NCBI GenBank assembly: GCA_900095095.1
Contig: FMBT01000014.1
Location: 1 to 25,464 of the forward strand
From: Fragilariopsis cylindrus CCMP1102
Taxonomy: Eukaryota > Bacillariophyta > Bacillariophyceae > Bacillariales > Bacillariaceae
DNA: 25,464 nucleotides
Reading direction: 5' to 3'
Within the stretch, counting starts at the first letter, position 1, and each line of letters opens with the position of its first letter. This document shows positions 1 to 9,235 of the stretch, piece by piece. The notes below the pieces were generated by a model, which made no database searches, had not been told where the DNA came from, and saw only the letters and a list, made by a program, of their open reading frames with translations. Made by a program: the position numbers and the translations under genes.

Positions 1-187
1 TGTTAAGAGAGTATACAACATTGTAAGTCTTTTAATTGAGAAGTGTATACAAGAGAAAGAACGTGCCGTTACGGTACAATTGTATATCCATATCAGATAG
101 GAGGAGTTACGTAGGAGTTTATAAATTCAAGAATCACAACGAAATACAACATAGATAAGATAAGATAGATAATTACTCTAAGATAGC
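1..187. other. 5' flank of first gene
   Basis: AT-rich sequence before the first gene. It should hold the promoter and 5' leader of the gene starting at 188, but I see no motif that fixes a transcription start. Confidence 0.3.
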
Positions 188-2119
188 ATGAAACAGAAAC
201 ATTTGAAGCAAGACAATAAGCAGCTCGATCTTGTCGACGCTATGTCATATTCTTCCGACACTGAAAATACAACCGAAACTGAATCTATAAACAAATATTC
301 TCACAGACGTAAAAGTAGTACAACTATTAATCACGCACATATTAGTATTAAACATCTCGATGGTACTGATGGCGGGGGAATCAGCAACAACAGTAGTATT
401 AGTGAAGATGATGATGATGATGATGATGATGGTAGTAGTGGTAAGACGGGTAGAGTACGATTTGCAATGAATGCAATACAACGTCATGAGGTAGAATCTC
501 ATTTTGATTATTCTGACAAAGAACGAAGTAAGTATTGGTGGAGTGATCGTGAAAAGGATAGAATGATGGCGAAGCATGAACGTTTAGTTGCAAAGTATGA
601 ACAACAAAAACAAAGAAAGAAACCAGGCAGTACAAAAAAGACAAAGAAAATTCAAAGTTATAGAGGATTAGAATCCTGGACATCTGCTGGTTCACTCAAA
701 TTGGACTATACAATTGAACAATGTATTAGTGCTGTTATGGACGAACAAGATCGACAATGGAATGAAAATGATGATGATTCGTCAAACATATCTAAATGTT
801 CTATTAAGGTTACAGAAGATAGTGCTCGACGAGCACGATTGAACGGTTTACAGGATGCGCAAGAAGCCTTAAGAGTGAGAGGCGAGTCTTGGGCATTGAA
901 TGCTAGTGACGAAATGAGTGTTGGGTCGGTTGCTAGTTACGGAACAGCAGCATTTGCTAAGAAGAAAAAACGCAGTAAGTTACTAGCTAAACTTGATGAC
1001 TCCTATAAGGGAAAAAATACAAAGAAGGAAGATGTCCTATCTTCATTAAATTCTTCCTCTACGTCGTTCAAGAAGATTAAGAAAAAGAAGAGAAAGGATA
1101 ATAGCAGCAGAAAGAAGACATCATCTAACAACGACGATGAGGAGTCCTCGACTATAAGTAAAACGAAAAAGAAGAACGGCGATGATTCCTCGACTACTAG
1201 TAAAACGAAAAGGAAGAAATCGAAATCGAAGAAAAGCAGCAAGAGCAGTAAGAATATGAAATATTTTTCCTTGAAAAATTCTATCGACGACGACGACGAT
1301 AATGTTGAGGCCGCTAAGACAAAGGACGACAATGAGGTGAAGGGAAAGAAGAAACAAGCCAAAGGAGAAGAAACTTATGAGAAGGATCATGTCAACATTT
1401 TTGAAATAGATATAAATAACATCACAGCCAATACTACTTCTCCTCAAGAAGAAGAAGAACAAGAAGAACTGAAGTCGATAGGAGATATGGTTGTCAATGC
1501 ACCCAACGATACAGATTTAGTCTCTCCACTGTCGACATACAATAATAAAGGAGGGAAACACGATGTTGACGAATCTCCACTTCTTGCAACTCTCCGTCGT
1601 CAACAGCAGAAACTAAAAAAGCAGGCGCTCCTGACGCAAACACCAGTAGACAAACAATCAAGCAGAGATTACGAAGAAGAAGAAGATGATGATAATGTGT
1701 CTCCACTACTTTTAACTTTACGTCGTCAACAAAGGGAACAAGCTAACGATTCTCATACTTCACTCACTTCAGAAACATCGGATCCGCCCGGTCGCCGTCC
1801 AAGAAGATTAACATCACGTCATGTCGAGGGAAATGATACCATACCCGAGAAACGTGCTACTACCATCCCATCAACGACGACGACGACGACGACAGAGAAA
1901 ATTAGTAGACCTAGCACAATAAGTAATAAGAATCGGACTAAAAGTTCATCTTCCTCTGCTTCAGCAGATACTAGGAGTGCTGATCGCCGTAATAGTTTTC
2001 GAGGTTTAAGGAATGGCGCAACAAACTTTTTCAAGACTGGTGGAAAAGGTACCACGATAACGGCGAACAAGAAGAGCAACAAATCCACCTCGTCGACGAC
2101 AAAATCTTCAACAAAATAG
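188..2119 (+). CDS. Lys/Ser/Asp-rich hypothetical protein with a WWS-type motif region
   Basis: Uninterrupted 643-residue reading frame of unknown function. Only residues about 89-240 look folded. This part has V-R-F (90-92), a Y-S-D..E..K-Y-W-W-S segment (108-119), R-G-L-E (159-162) and then amphipathic helical sequence. I recall similar VRF/YWxS/RGLE arrangements in many uncharacterised diatom proteins; this is memory, not a search. An Asp run (about 74-81) is encoded by pure GAT repeats. Residues about 257-400 are Lys/Ser-rich and strongly basic, as expected of a nuclear or nucleic-acid-associated protein. This part includes a tandem duplication of about 14 residues around S-S-T-I-S-K-T-K and S-S-T-T-S-K-T-K. 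The motif S-P-L-L-x-T-L-R-R-Q-Q occurs twice in the C-terminal half. The gene converges on the subtilase, with 175 bp between stop codons. No domain gives an enzymatic role. Confidence 0.8.
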   Translation: MKQKHLKQDNKQLDLVDAMSYSSDTENTTETESINKYSHRRKSSTTINHAHISIKHLDGTDGGGISNNSSISEDDDDDDDDGSSGKTGRVRFAMNAIQRHEVESHFDYSDKERSKYWWSDREKDRMMAKHERLVAKYEQQKQRKKPGSTKKTKKIQSYRGLESWTSAGSLKLDYTIEQCISAVMDEQDRQWNENDDDSSNISKCSIKVTEDSARRARLNGLQDAQEALRVRGESWALNASDEMSVGSVASYGTAAFAKKKKRSKLLAKLDDSYKGKNTKKEDVLSSLNSSSTSFKKIKKKKRKDNSSRKKTSSNNDDEESSTISKTKKKNGDDSSTTSKTKRKKSKSKKSSKSSKNMKYFSLKNSIDDDDDNVEAAKTKDDNEVKGKKKQAKGEETYEKDHVNIFEIDINNITANTTSPQEEEEQEELKSIGDMVVNAPNDTDLVSPLSTYNNKGGKHDVDESPLLATLRRQQQKLKKQALLTQTPVDKQSSRDYEEEEDDDNVSPLLLTLRRQQREQANDSHTSLTSETSDPPGRRPRRLTSRHVEGNDTIPEKRATTIPSTTTTTTTEKISRPSTISNKNRTKSSSSSASADTRSADRRNSFRGLRNGATNFFKTGGKGTTITANKKSNKSTSSTTKSSTK

Positions 2120-2294
2120 ATTTGAGAAAAAGAAGAATGATTTCAATTGATTCAATTTTCCTCCTTGTGTTACGAAGATACCTTGTTAAAAGATGAAATA
2201 TATGATGTAAATTAATTCACCAGATTGTTCTATTTTAACAAATACAGTAATAAGGTTCGATGCTGTCGAATCTTTAGATCCTGCATATTTATAT

Positions 2295-4409
2295 TCAACC
2301 GCTGTAGCAGCCACCGCCCCTTCGTTCGTACCATGGAAGCATTTTCTCCAGAGACATTACGTACATTGCTTCGTTTACATCATTATCAGATTCACTTTCA
2401 CCTACAATTTCACTGCTTGAGCCATCAATTGTATCCTCGTTGGAGGATGTTATTATGTTTTCGTCGGAGGATGTTATTATGTTTATGGGTCCTTCAAGAT
2501 GATCATCATCACCTTTTTCTCCAATACGTTGATCTGAAGGTGCCGATGTCATCAGACGTGCACTATCAAAAACAAAATCTCTATCTCCACTCTCATCGTC
2601 TTCGTTTCCTTCATCCTGGTTCACGGAAAGCCATGGTCGATCCTCGTTTGGTCCGACAGAAGCAGAAGCAAACATGCTTTCAATTGAAACTGTTCTACTA
2701 GATGAAGCTACTCCTTTGTGTTTGATATCTTGTATAATGGATAAAACTGGACTAAAGCAATCATAATGCCGCAACCAATTCAGAGCGTCTCGAGTTTTAA
2801 CGATGCCATTCCCATATCGATTATTACACTTGCCTTGGTCGTAGTTATCACTATAACCGGCACTGGCAAAGAAAGCAAAGGAATCAAGATTGTCATCTCT
2901 TCTTGTTATACCTGGAAATTGATCCAAATTTTTCATATCGTTCCCATTAATCCCGGTGGTAGTAGGAGCTCCCGGTACAACCGCATTAATTGCCAGAGCG
3001 TACCGTAATGCCACCGATGGACAGATCTTAGGATCATAATGTGTTCGGAGGATGGCGGCCGCTCCAGCCACAAAGGGGGAAGCTAAACTAGTCCCAGATC
3101 TAGACGTATAACTATCTCCAAAGGTAGGCCCGTTGATTGCCGCACCTGGTCCGACTAATTCGATAAAATTTCCTCTATTTGAAAAGGACGACCACTCGCC
3201 ATTTTCATTGACAGAACTCACGGCAATACCGGCTGGATGGGCTGCTGGATAGTGCTTCGTACCGTCCCCGTCATTACCGGAAGCAGCGATCAACATAATT
3301 CCATGTTTATTGACAATTTCATGATAAAGGTCGTCGTTGAGCGATGACAAAAAATCTGAACCTAGTGATATATTGATAACATCAACATTGGCTTTGATAC
3401 ACTGTTGTAACGCAATGTATAACTCGAACTCATAGCCCTGCCCGTCGTCACCCGATCCCCGCACAATGTGTAATTGAATCCTACCCGAGCCATCTGTCAC
3501 GTATCTACTAAAGCCAGCAATAACACCAGCTACTAGCGTACCTATAATACAATATAATAAATTGAGATAAGACAAAAGTAATCATGAAAAGCGCTTGTTA
3601 GATAGAATTTTTCCTCCCTAAAGTTTCGAACATATGCGGTAGAACGTACCATGGCCATTAGTATCTCGATCCCAGGACCATCTTTCGTTGTCGTCTCCAG
3701 TTATCGGCACCCCATCGAAGGCAGGATGGCTAAGATTTATGCCTGTGTCAACAATGCATATCTTAGTATCTCGATTCCCTTTGTTGACTACGTCGGCTTG
3801 AATCAGAGACAAAGCCCATTCCGAATAGTGATCGTTGTGCGATTTTCCGTCACTACTACTCGTAAGACTCTTAAGAGAATCCAGCAACGATTCTGACCAA
3901 TCTTTTCCACCACCATCATCCAAAAGCTTCGTAGGGTGGTCGTAATCAACCCACATTAAGTCTCGCCTCTGTCGTTTCAAGAACAACATGCAATCTTCAT
4001 CGGCAATGAAGATGATTTCTCCGGTGCGATTTTCCAGCGTATGATTATTATATGATCCTCGTTCATCGATGTCATTATAGTTGATCCCATCTGTAGTCTC
4101 ATCTATGTCCGAGATTATCTCGCTAGCGCACTCTCGTGCCAATTGATAGCCGCGATTCGAGTTGTATCTAGCTATCAGTCTTGCACCAGCTGCTAATTTT
4201 CGTTCATGCTCAGAAGGCGTGGCAGAAATATCGATTTCTGCTGCCGAATAACCTTTCCTTAGAAACTTTTTAGTCTGAACTGTTTCGCCATCATTTTCAC
4301 CGTCCCCTCTATCGACGAAAGGAGAAGAAGGAACTTTGCCTTCCACAGAAGAAGAGAATAGGAAAAGAACCAACCAGAATCGTGCATTTAAAACAGGAAC
4401 AGCCAGCAT
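2295..4409 (-). CDS. Secreted subtilisin-like serine protease (S8 family), two exons
   Basis: Exon 1 is 4409-3650, the intron 3649-3542 (GTACGT...TATAG, 108 bp) and exon 2 3541-2295, giving 668 residues. An N-terminal hydrophobic segment (about 10-24, followed by E-G-K) reads as a signal peptide. A propeptide-like stretch of about 180 residues precedes the protease domain. The catalytic set is complete: Asp221 in I-V-D-T-G, His253 in N-G-H-G-T, oxyanion Asn343 in A-A-S-G-N-D-G, and Ser405 in S-G-T-S-L-A-S-P. Splicing joins G-H-G to T-L-V-A-G, the normal subtilase order, which confirms the intron. A G-N-G-I-V motif closes the domain. An acidic Ser/Asp/Glu tail follows, with a short duplication (I-I-T-S-S-D-E-N / I-I-T-S-S-N-E-D). 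I see no C-terminal membrane anchor. Secretion with maturation by prodomain removal is inferred from the family. Confidence 0.92.
3542..3649 (-). other. Subtilase intron flanked by a GGTACG direct repeat
   Basis: Phase-1 GT-AG intron of 108 bp. The six bases GGTACG lie across the donor junction (3650-3645) and again across the acceptor junction (3542-3537). Only the placement with GT-AG ends is conventional. A CTAAC candidate branch site lies about 55 nt before the acceptor. Confidence 0.9.
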
Positions 4410-5549
4410 GATGTATCAACAACAAGGTTAAAATCAAACTGTGTTTATGACCGTTGTCATTTCGTTTCAATCCTATTCAAAGACAACCACATTGTGCATC
4501 GTCTAACGTTATCGTACTGCAGTAGATCCGTTAGCTTTTTCTAACCATTCGCTTCTTTGAAAATGGCTTCTCATCTACTTCAAATAGTACTTTTTGCGTC
4601 GAGAGGGAGGGTTTTTTCGACGTCGTTTAATTTTTTAGCATAAATTCACTAACAACTAACGGAGTAATTAATTACTTTTTTGAAAAATGGATCGTAAATT
4701 TAAAATTTGGCTTGTGCTTTCTTTGTTTTTCCCTTATGCTGATGCCACACGTCGACTTAAGTATGCGCCGGCGCGCAACCCGTAAATTAAATCCACTAGT
4801 AATATCCATGTTGTTCTACCGTAGTAGGGCTTACGGCACAGAGGAAAACCTGATTTTTTACGTTCAGGGGATAACATATGAATAAACGCACAATTTTTGG
4901 CCATTGGAAGTACCGGAGGTTGCAAATAATGAAATATATACGGTCCCAACTAACTGGTCACGATATGTTTCCATGCATGACAACAGTATCATGACGGATT
5001 ATCGCATGTAGTAGATTCAGAGCCCTCACATACAGGTTGCAGCTCATTTTGGCATTTTTTTAGAGATCCCTGGCAAGAAGAACTACTGGAGTTGTCTACT
5101 CTACCCTAGCACAACCTTCTTTTTGCTAGTGGTAAACTCTTGAACCTCCTGGAGCCAAGGTCAAATAGAAAACAACCGGAGGCGTTGAAGAACGAACTGT
5201 AGCATTAAAAAACCCGATTATCGATCATGAATATTTCCCGTAGCCTATTATACTCAGTCCCGTTTAAAAGCAAAGAATTTTCACACGACTTCACAAGACT
5301 GGAAGTGTAGCAGTGCTACTGTACGCGTTATTATTATGGTGCGGAGGCGGCGACGGTGGCGAAGTCCTAAAACATTTTCTCGGTCGTCTTTTGTAAACCG
5401 GTATCGTCATAAACCAAGAAATAGTATCATTCAGAATAAGAAGGCGAAGAAAATAAATAAGCAGAAGAATGCATACCAGAAACACTAAATACTCCTAAAC
5501 ATCAACTCACTCGACCAACAAACATTCCATAATCAAACTAGAAAAAAGG
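4410..5549. other. Divergent intergenic region, subtilase / DUF262 gene
   Basis: About 1.1 kb between two gene starts that face away from each other, so both promoters should lie here. It has T- and A-rich runs, but I see no convincing TATA box, conserved repeat or RNA gene. Short open frames in it, such as 4949-4734 on the minus strand, lack an ATG start or any recognisable composition. Confidence 0.4.
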
Positions 5550-7070
5550 ATGGAATCGGTAACAAGTTTTCCTACAAGCTCAATGAAACCACCGGCCACC
5601 CGCCATCAAGCAAAGAAGACACGAATGACGACGACGACGACGAAACCACCGTCAGGCGGAGCAACGTTCTCTGCTTCCACCAAGGTTAATCATTCCAAGA
5701 CGAAACCAACCGCTTTCCGATCGAAGGTTAAGAATGCGAATCAAACCGCCATCTGCACTTCGACTAGTGATCAAGTCGGTAGACGAACTCTTAGACGATT
5801 GTTAGTTCCAGCAAGCAACAACAATAATAATAATAATAGTAATAGTAATAATAGCAACAACAATCAAGCATACGAAGTGCCAATTTTCCAACGTAGGTAC
5901 TGTTATACTACCACGCAATGGGATACTTTGTGGATAGATGTGTTGAAACGTAAAACGATAAAACATTCTCTAGGTCGACTAACATGTACGAATATAGTTG
6001 TACCGGAACAGGTACAATCACCAGGGTCTACTACTTTGAGTCATATAAGCAGTACGTCCAACCATCGATCGGTCATATTAGATGGTCAACAACGCTTCAC
6101 CAGTATCACACTAGTATTGGCTGCTATTCGTGATGCCCTAATCGGATTGCCAAATTCTGGTGGTGGTCATAATGATGTGCTATTAAAATCTATCAACGAA
6201 ATGCTCTTTTTAGATGTCGAAGCTATGCAGGAATGGGTGGTAAAAAACGAAGGAAACAAAGTAATTACAGAGGGTGTGACATTAGAATTTTGTCGTTTGA
6301 TTCCTACATTTTGTGATCGAAGTTCATATCTGGCAGCTATTTTACCACCCTCTTCAACACAAGCACAATACTTTGTTGAGGACACTTTCAACCCTCGTTG
6401 GCATCGACCACTTGTTGCCAAGCAATATTTTTTGCAGAGGATTAATTCGTTAATTGCACCTAGTAGTAGTAACCAATTCTCACCACGTGATATTCTACAA
6501 AAACTAATAAAGTTTTTATTGGATGGTGTTGATATCTTATATTTTCCCATTGATATTAGTCGAGGTATGAAGGATGGTACCGAAGATCTACAGGTCGTTT
6601 ATGAACGTCTTGCTCTACGAGATGCGACCTGGACTAAGCCACAACGTACGATAGAATACCAATCTATGGATGGAACAGATATGATCCGTAATTTACTTCT
6701 GGGTTCCTTCCGATCTCAATTAGCAACGATAGATTACTATAAAACGTATTGGTTACCATTTGAAAGGTTGCACCAACAACTACTACAGGAAAACGATTAT
6801 GATGATAGTAGCGAATGTATGAAAAAAGTGTTTGAAGCATTTTTAAAGGAAGAAAGGTCTAAATTAGATGATCACAACCAGGTTAATAGTGGTGTTTCCC
6901 CTGTCAGTATGATAATTGGTGGACGTATCTATGTTGATTTTGAGATATGGTTCGCACAAGATTTTGACCGGTGGCAAATAAAATCACAGCCTTCGTCAGC
7001 AGAAGATCATACACGAGATGTCGGTAGAAGATTATTGGAATTTGCTAAAAGAACAATTTCTGTGTCATAA
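5550..7070 (+). CDS. DUF262 / GmrSD-like protein
   Basis: Intronless 506-residue frame. The first ~105 residues are low complexity: basic, Thr-rich, then an Asn/Ser run (90-105) made of AAT/AAC repeats. Two signatures of the DUF262 family follow: V-P-I-F-Q-R-R-Y at 110-117 with Q-W-D-T-L-W-I-D after it, and I-L-D-G-Q-Q-R-F-T-S at 176-185. These are the ParB-like catalytic motifs of the GmrS half of bacterial GmrSD enzymes, which restrict modified phage DNA. I do not see the HNH-type DUF1524 half with its His/Asn cluster in the remaining ~300 residues. The protein is therefore either a stand-alone DUF262 protein or has a diverged C-terminus. Family membership is fairly secure. Nuclease activity and any defence role are inference only. 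The N-terminal tail could be a targeting extension added after acquisition. Confidence 0.85.
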   Translation: MESVTSFPTSSMKPPATRHQAKKTRMTTTTTKPPSGGATFSASTKVNHSKTKPTAFRSKVKNANQTAICTSTSDQVGRRTLRRLLVPASNNNNNNNSNSNNSNNNQAYEVPIFQRRYCYTTTQWDTLWIDVLKRKTIKHSLGRLTCTNIVVPEQVQSPGSTTLSHISSTSNHRSVILDGQQRFTSITLVLAAIRDALIGLPNSGGGHNDVLLKSINEMLFLDVEAMQEWVVKNEGNKVITEGVTLEFCRLIPTFCDRSSYLAAILPPSSTQAQYFVEDTFNPRWHRPLVAKQYFLQRINSLIAPSSSNQFSPRDILQKLIKFLLDGVDILYFPIDISRGMKDGTEDLQVVYERLALRDATWTKPQRTIEYQSMDGTDMIRNLLLGSFRSQLATIDYYKTYWLPFERLHQQLLQENDYDDSSECMKKVFEAFLKEERSKLDDHNQVNSGVSPVSMIIGGRIYVDFEIWFAQDFDRWQIKSQPSSAEDHTRDVGRRLLEFAKRTISVS

Positions 7071-7694
7071 TCACAAATGAATAAGTAGAATAATCTCAAC
7101 TGAAAATATCATACCCTACATGCTGTATTTAGAATAAAATGTATCATAATCACTTGTATTAGAGTATTTTCTACAGAATAAACAATAGGTAAATGCATTA
7201 CATAGTACGATGGATAAGGCATTTTTATTTTCGAAGACATTCGACGACGAAGTTGGGCTACGTATTGAAAGTGGTAGTGGTGTCTGAAGCACTGTTCGAC
7301 CCTTCTCTTAGTAATTTAGTGGGGGCTCTTCCTTTTTCTATCTAAAGACACCATTTTAGTACATGTGGTATGGTAATTTGCCGATCATATGATTTTTGTA
7401 CAATTTTCTCATGGTACTTAATTTGTCTTTGTTTGTGATATTCTTTCAGATACTGTATATTATATTGCATTATATTATATAAACTTCTATTCGGTTCAGG
7501 ACAAGACAAAACAAGATACTAGATGTATGCAGATCTATTGAATTTTGACAGCAAAATCTGAACGATTCAAATAACATAATTTTATGAATGATGTTGATAG
7601 CCAGTATAGTAAATGAGATTACATTTTTAAAGTAAAATATTTCAAATCAAAAAAAGGAAAAAAATGCAACAACGTTCTTCTTGCCGAGAATATT
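7071..7694. other. Convergent 3' intergenic region
   Basis: About 620 bp, AT-rich, between the stop codons of the DUF262 gene and the NDUFA5-like gene. It must hold both 3' UTRs. A TATATTATATT-type palindromic stretch lies near 7456-7482. I see no gene. Confidence 0.4.
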
Positions 7695-8397
7695 CTATTG
7701 GTCATCATCAAATCCTTCTCCATCTTTCGATGGATCTGGGTTGAATTCAACTTCTACATCAACCTCGTAATCAATTTCTTCCCATAGACGTTCTTTAAGG
7801 TACATTTCCAAAACGCCCATTTCTAACTCGGCCTGTTGAACTAGTTCTTCTACTTGTCCACATTGACACAGCTCCTCTACCATCTCAGGATCGTCTGCTG
7901 GTCTGTTGCCATTTGGATTCGATAATTGGAAATCTTTTCTACATCAACTCGATATTGTGCTGTCTCTGGTAGATCACTAGCCGCCATACGGTCCAAAGAG
8001 ATTGATACGATGTGATAATTTTAGATACAGCGTCAGGATCCGCTGGAAGACCGACCTGATATGAAGAAGAAGAAAATCATATATATACATATATATATAT
8101 TAAGAAATAAAGCTGAGTAAGGCACGGTAAAACGGAGTGTGTTTCTCGCAAAAAAAAAAAAGCAATATTGTGCAGCAGGCATATCTTTTTTCCGGTACGG
8201 GGCCGAAATTATAAGTCAATCATATTATGTATAACTTACTATACCAGTAGATGTCTTGCCTAGACCGATACCCGGAACGATTTCAGCAGTGGAAAAAGCG
8301 GCAAAGGAAGAACGGGAAATTGGTTTACTCCATTCGATGATGCCGACTGAAATGAAACTAGCCGTCTGACTGATTGTGAAGCAATTCGAGAGAACAT
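7695..8397 (-). pseudogene. NDUFA5: Complex I B13 subunit (NDUFA5 family), homology split over frames
   Basis: Accessory subunit of the matrix arm of mitochondrial NADH:ubiquinone oxidoreductase. The ATG at 8397 opens a presequence rich in Arg/Ser (M-F-S-R-I-A-S-Q-S-V-R-R-L), typical of mitochondrial import. The donor at 8239 (GTAAGT) and acceptor at 8057-8056 join G-K-T-S-T-G-I to V-G-L-P, matching the family's T-T-G-I/L-V-G-L motif. Downstream come L-P-E-T-A-Q-Y-R, then V-E-K-I-S-N-Y-R, then [12 protein letters not shown], all in family order and spacing. These pieces lie in different frames. One base appears missing between about 8023 and 7980, one between about 7944 and 7895, and probably one in exon 1. 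The three losses sum to a multiple of three, and the repaired length would be about 173 residues. This is either a young pseudogene or base-calling errors in a live gene; programmed frameshifting is far less likely. Confidence 0.78.
8056..8239 (-). other. Intron of the NDUFA5-like gene
   Basis: 184-bp GT-AG intron with donor GTAAGT and acceptor TATCAG after a pyrimidine-rich tract (TTTTCTTCTTCTTCAT). It contains a 12-base T run on the coding strand and a TA-rich stretch. Both splice sites are intact although the coding sequence is frame-broken. Confidence 0.82.
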
Positions 8398-9235
8398 AGT
8401 CGATATAGTGCGTTATTATTATTTTACTGTATTTGAATGCAAAACTTCTATAAGGCCCATTAATGGTTTGCGTATTGGAAAGTTCCCTTCGTCAATGATG
8501 TTCGAGCACTCTTTATTTGAACCCTCTTTATTGTTCACCTCATCAACTGCGCACTGCGTTGTTTGTCGTGATTATTATTTATTGGACAGTAACATAATAT
8601 TATACTAGTATATAATAATGTACGCCAACTACGTATAAAGGACTAACTTATGCCCAGCTCACATCTGTGGTTTACTGTATTATCAGCCAAGCCCAAATCA
8701 TTTTTATCTCTTTTCATTTTTCACTGTTTTCCTTTTCTACATTCGACAAACCCTGAAGAAGAGTAAAATTTGCAGTATTATAACACTATATTAATCGTTG
8801 CAATTTGCCGTACGCTTGCCGGTTTTTATAAAATCATCAACTGGAGTCAATGATTATATTCATTGTTGTTCTGTTAGCTACAAAAACAAATATCTCCCTA
8901 TGGGGTCCTCGTCTAATTAGTGGGTGATGTGCGTTTAGTATGATATGATTTATTAGATCATCGCGTGAAGCTTTGATATTCAACAAACAACAACAACAAA
9001 AGTGATACTACCAGACATATAATGAATTACTGTCGAGAATCAATATAAAAAAATGGTTGTTATGAATATAATTACATTATATAATTGTTGTTATGAATAA
9101 TCTAATATGGGATAATTGCAGTTGTTGATTCCATACCATGATTGATTGATTGATTGATTGATTCTCCGATTGATCCAATCCGACCATTCGATTATAACAT
9201 TCGTAAATAATTCGATGTTTCTGAACTACTTCTTT
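8398..9235. other. Intergenic region upstream of the NDUFA5-like gene
   Basis: About 840 bp of AT-rich DNA between the start of the NDUFA5-like gene and the stop of the F-box gene, both on the minus strand. It should contain the first gene's promoter and the second gene's 3' UTR. Apart from a TGAT tetranucleotide repeat I find no gene or RNA. Confidence 0.4.
9139..9163. repeat. (TGAT)n microsatellite
   Basis: Six perfect TGAT units plus one base, just beyond the 3' end of the F-box gene. It is a simple repeat, probably length-variable between strains. Confidence 0.95.

Noticed and set aside
1003..1362. Minus-strand open frame rich in Phe/Leu/Ser inside the first gene
   Set aside because: It is the antisense of Lys/Glu/Ser codons in the 643-residue protein; composition is an artefact.
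4734..4949. Minus-strand 71-codon open frame in the divergent spacer
   Set aside because: It would start with TTG, has no family resemblance and no supporting context.
8408..8608. Plus-strand 66-codon open frame upstream of the NDUFA5-like gene
   Set aside because: AT-driven composition, promoter position, no recognisable motif.
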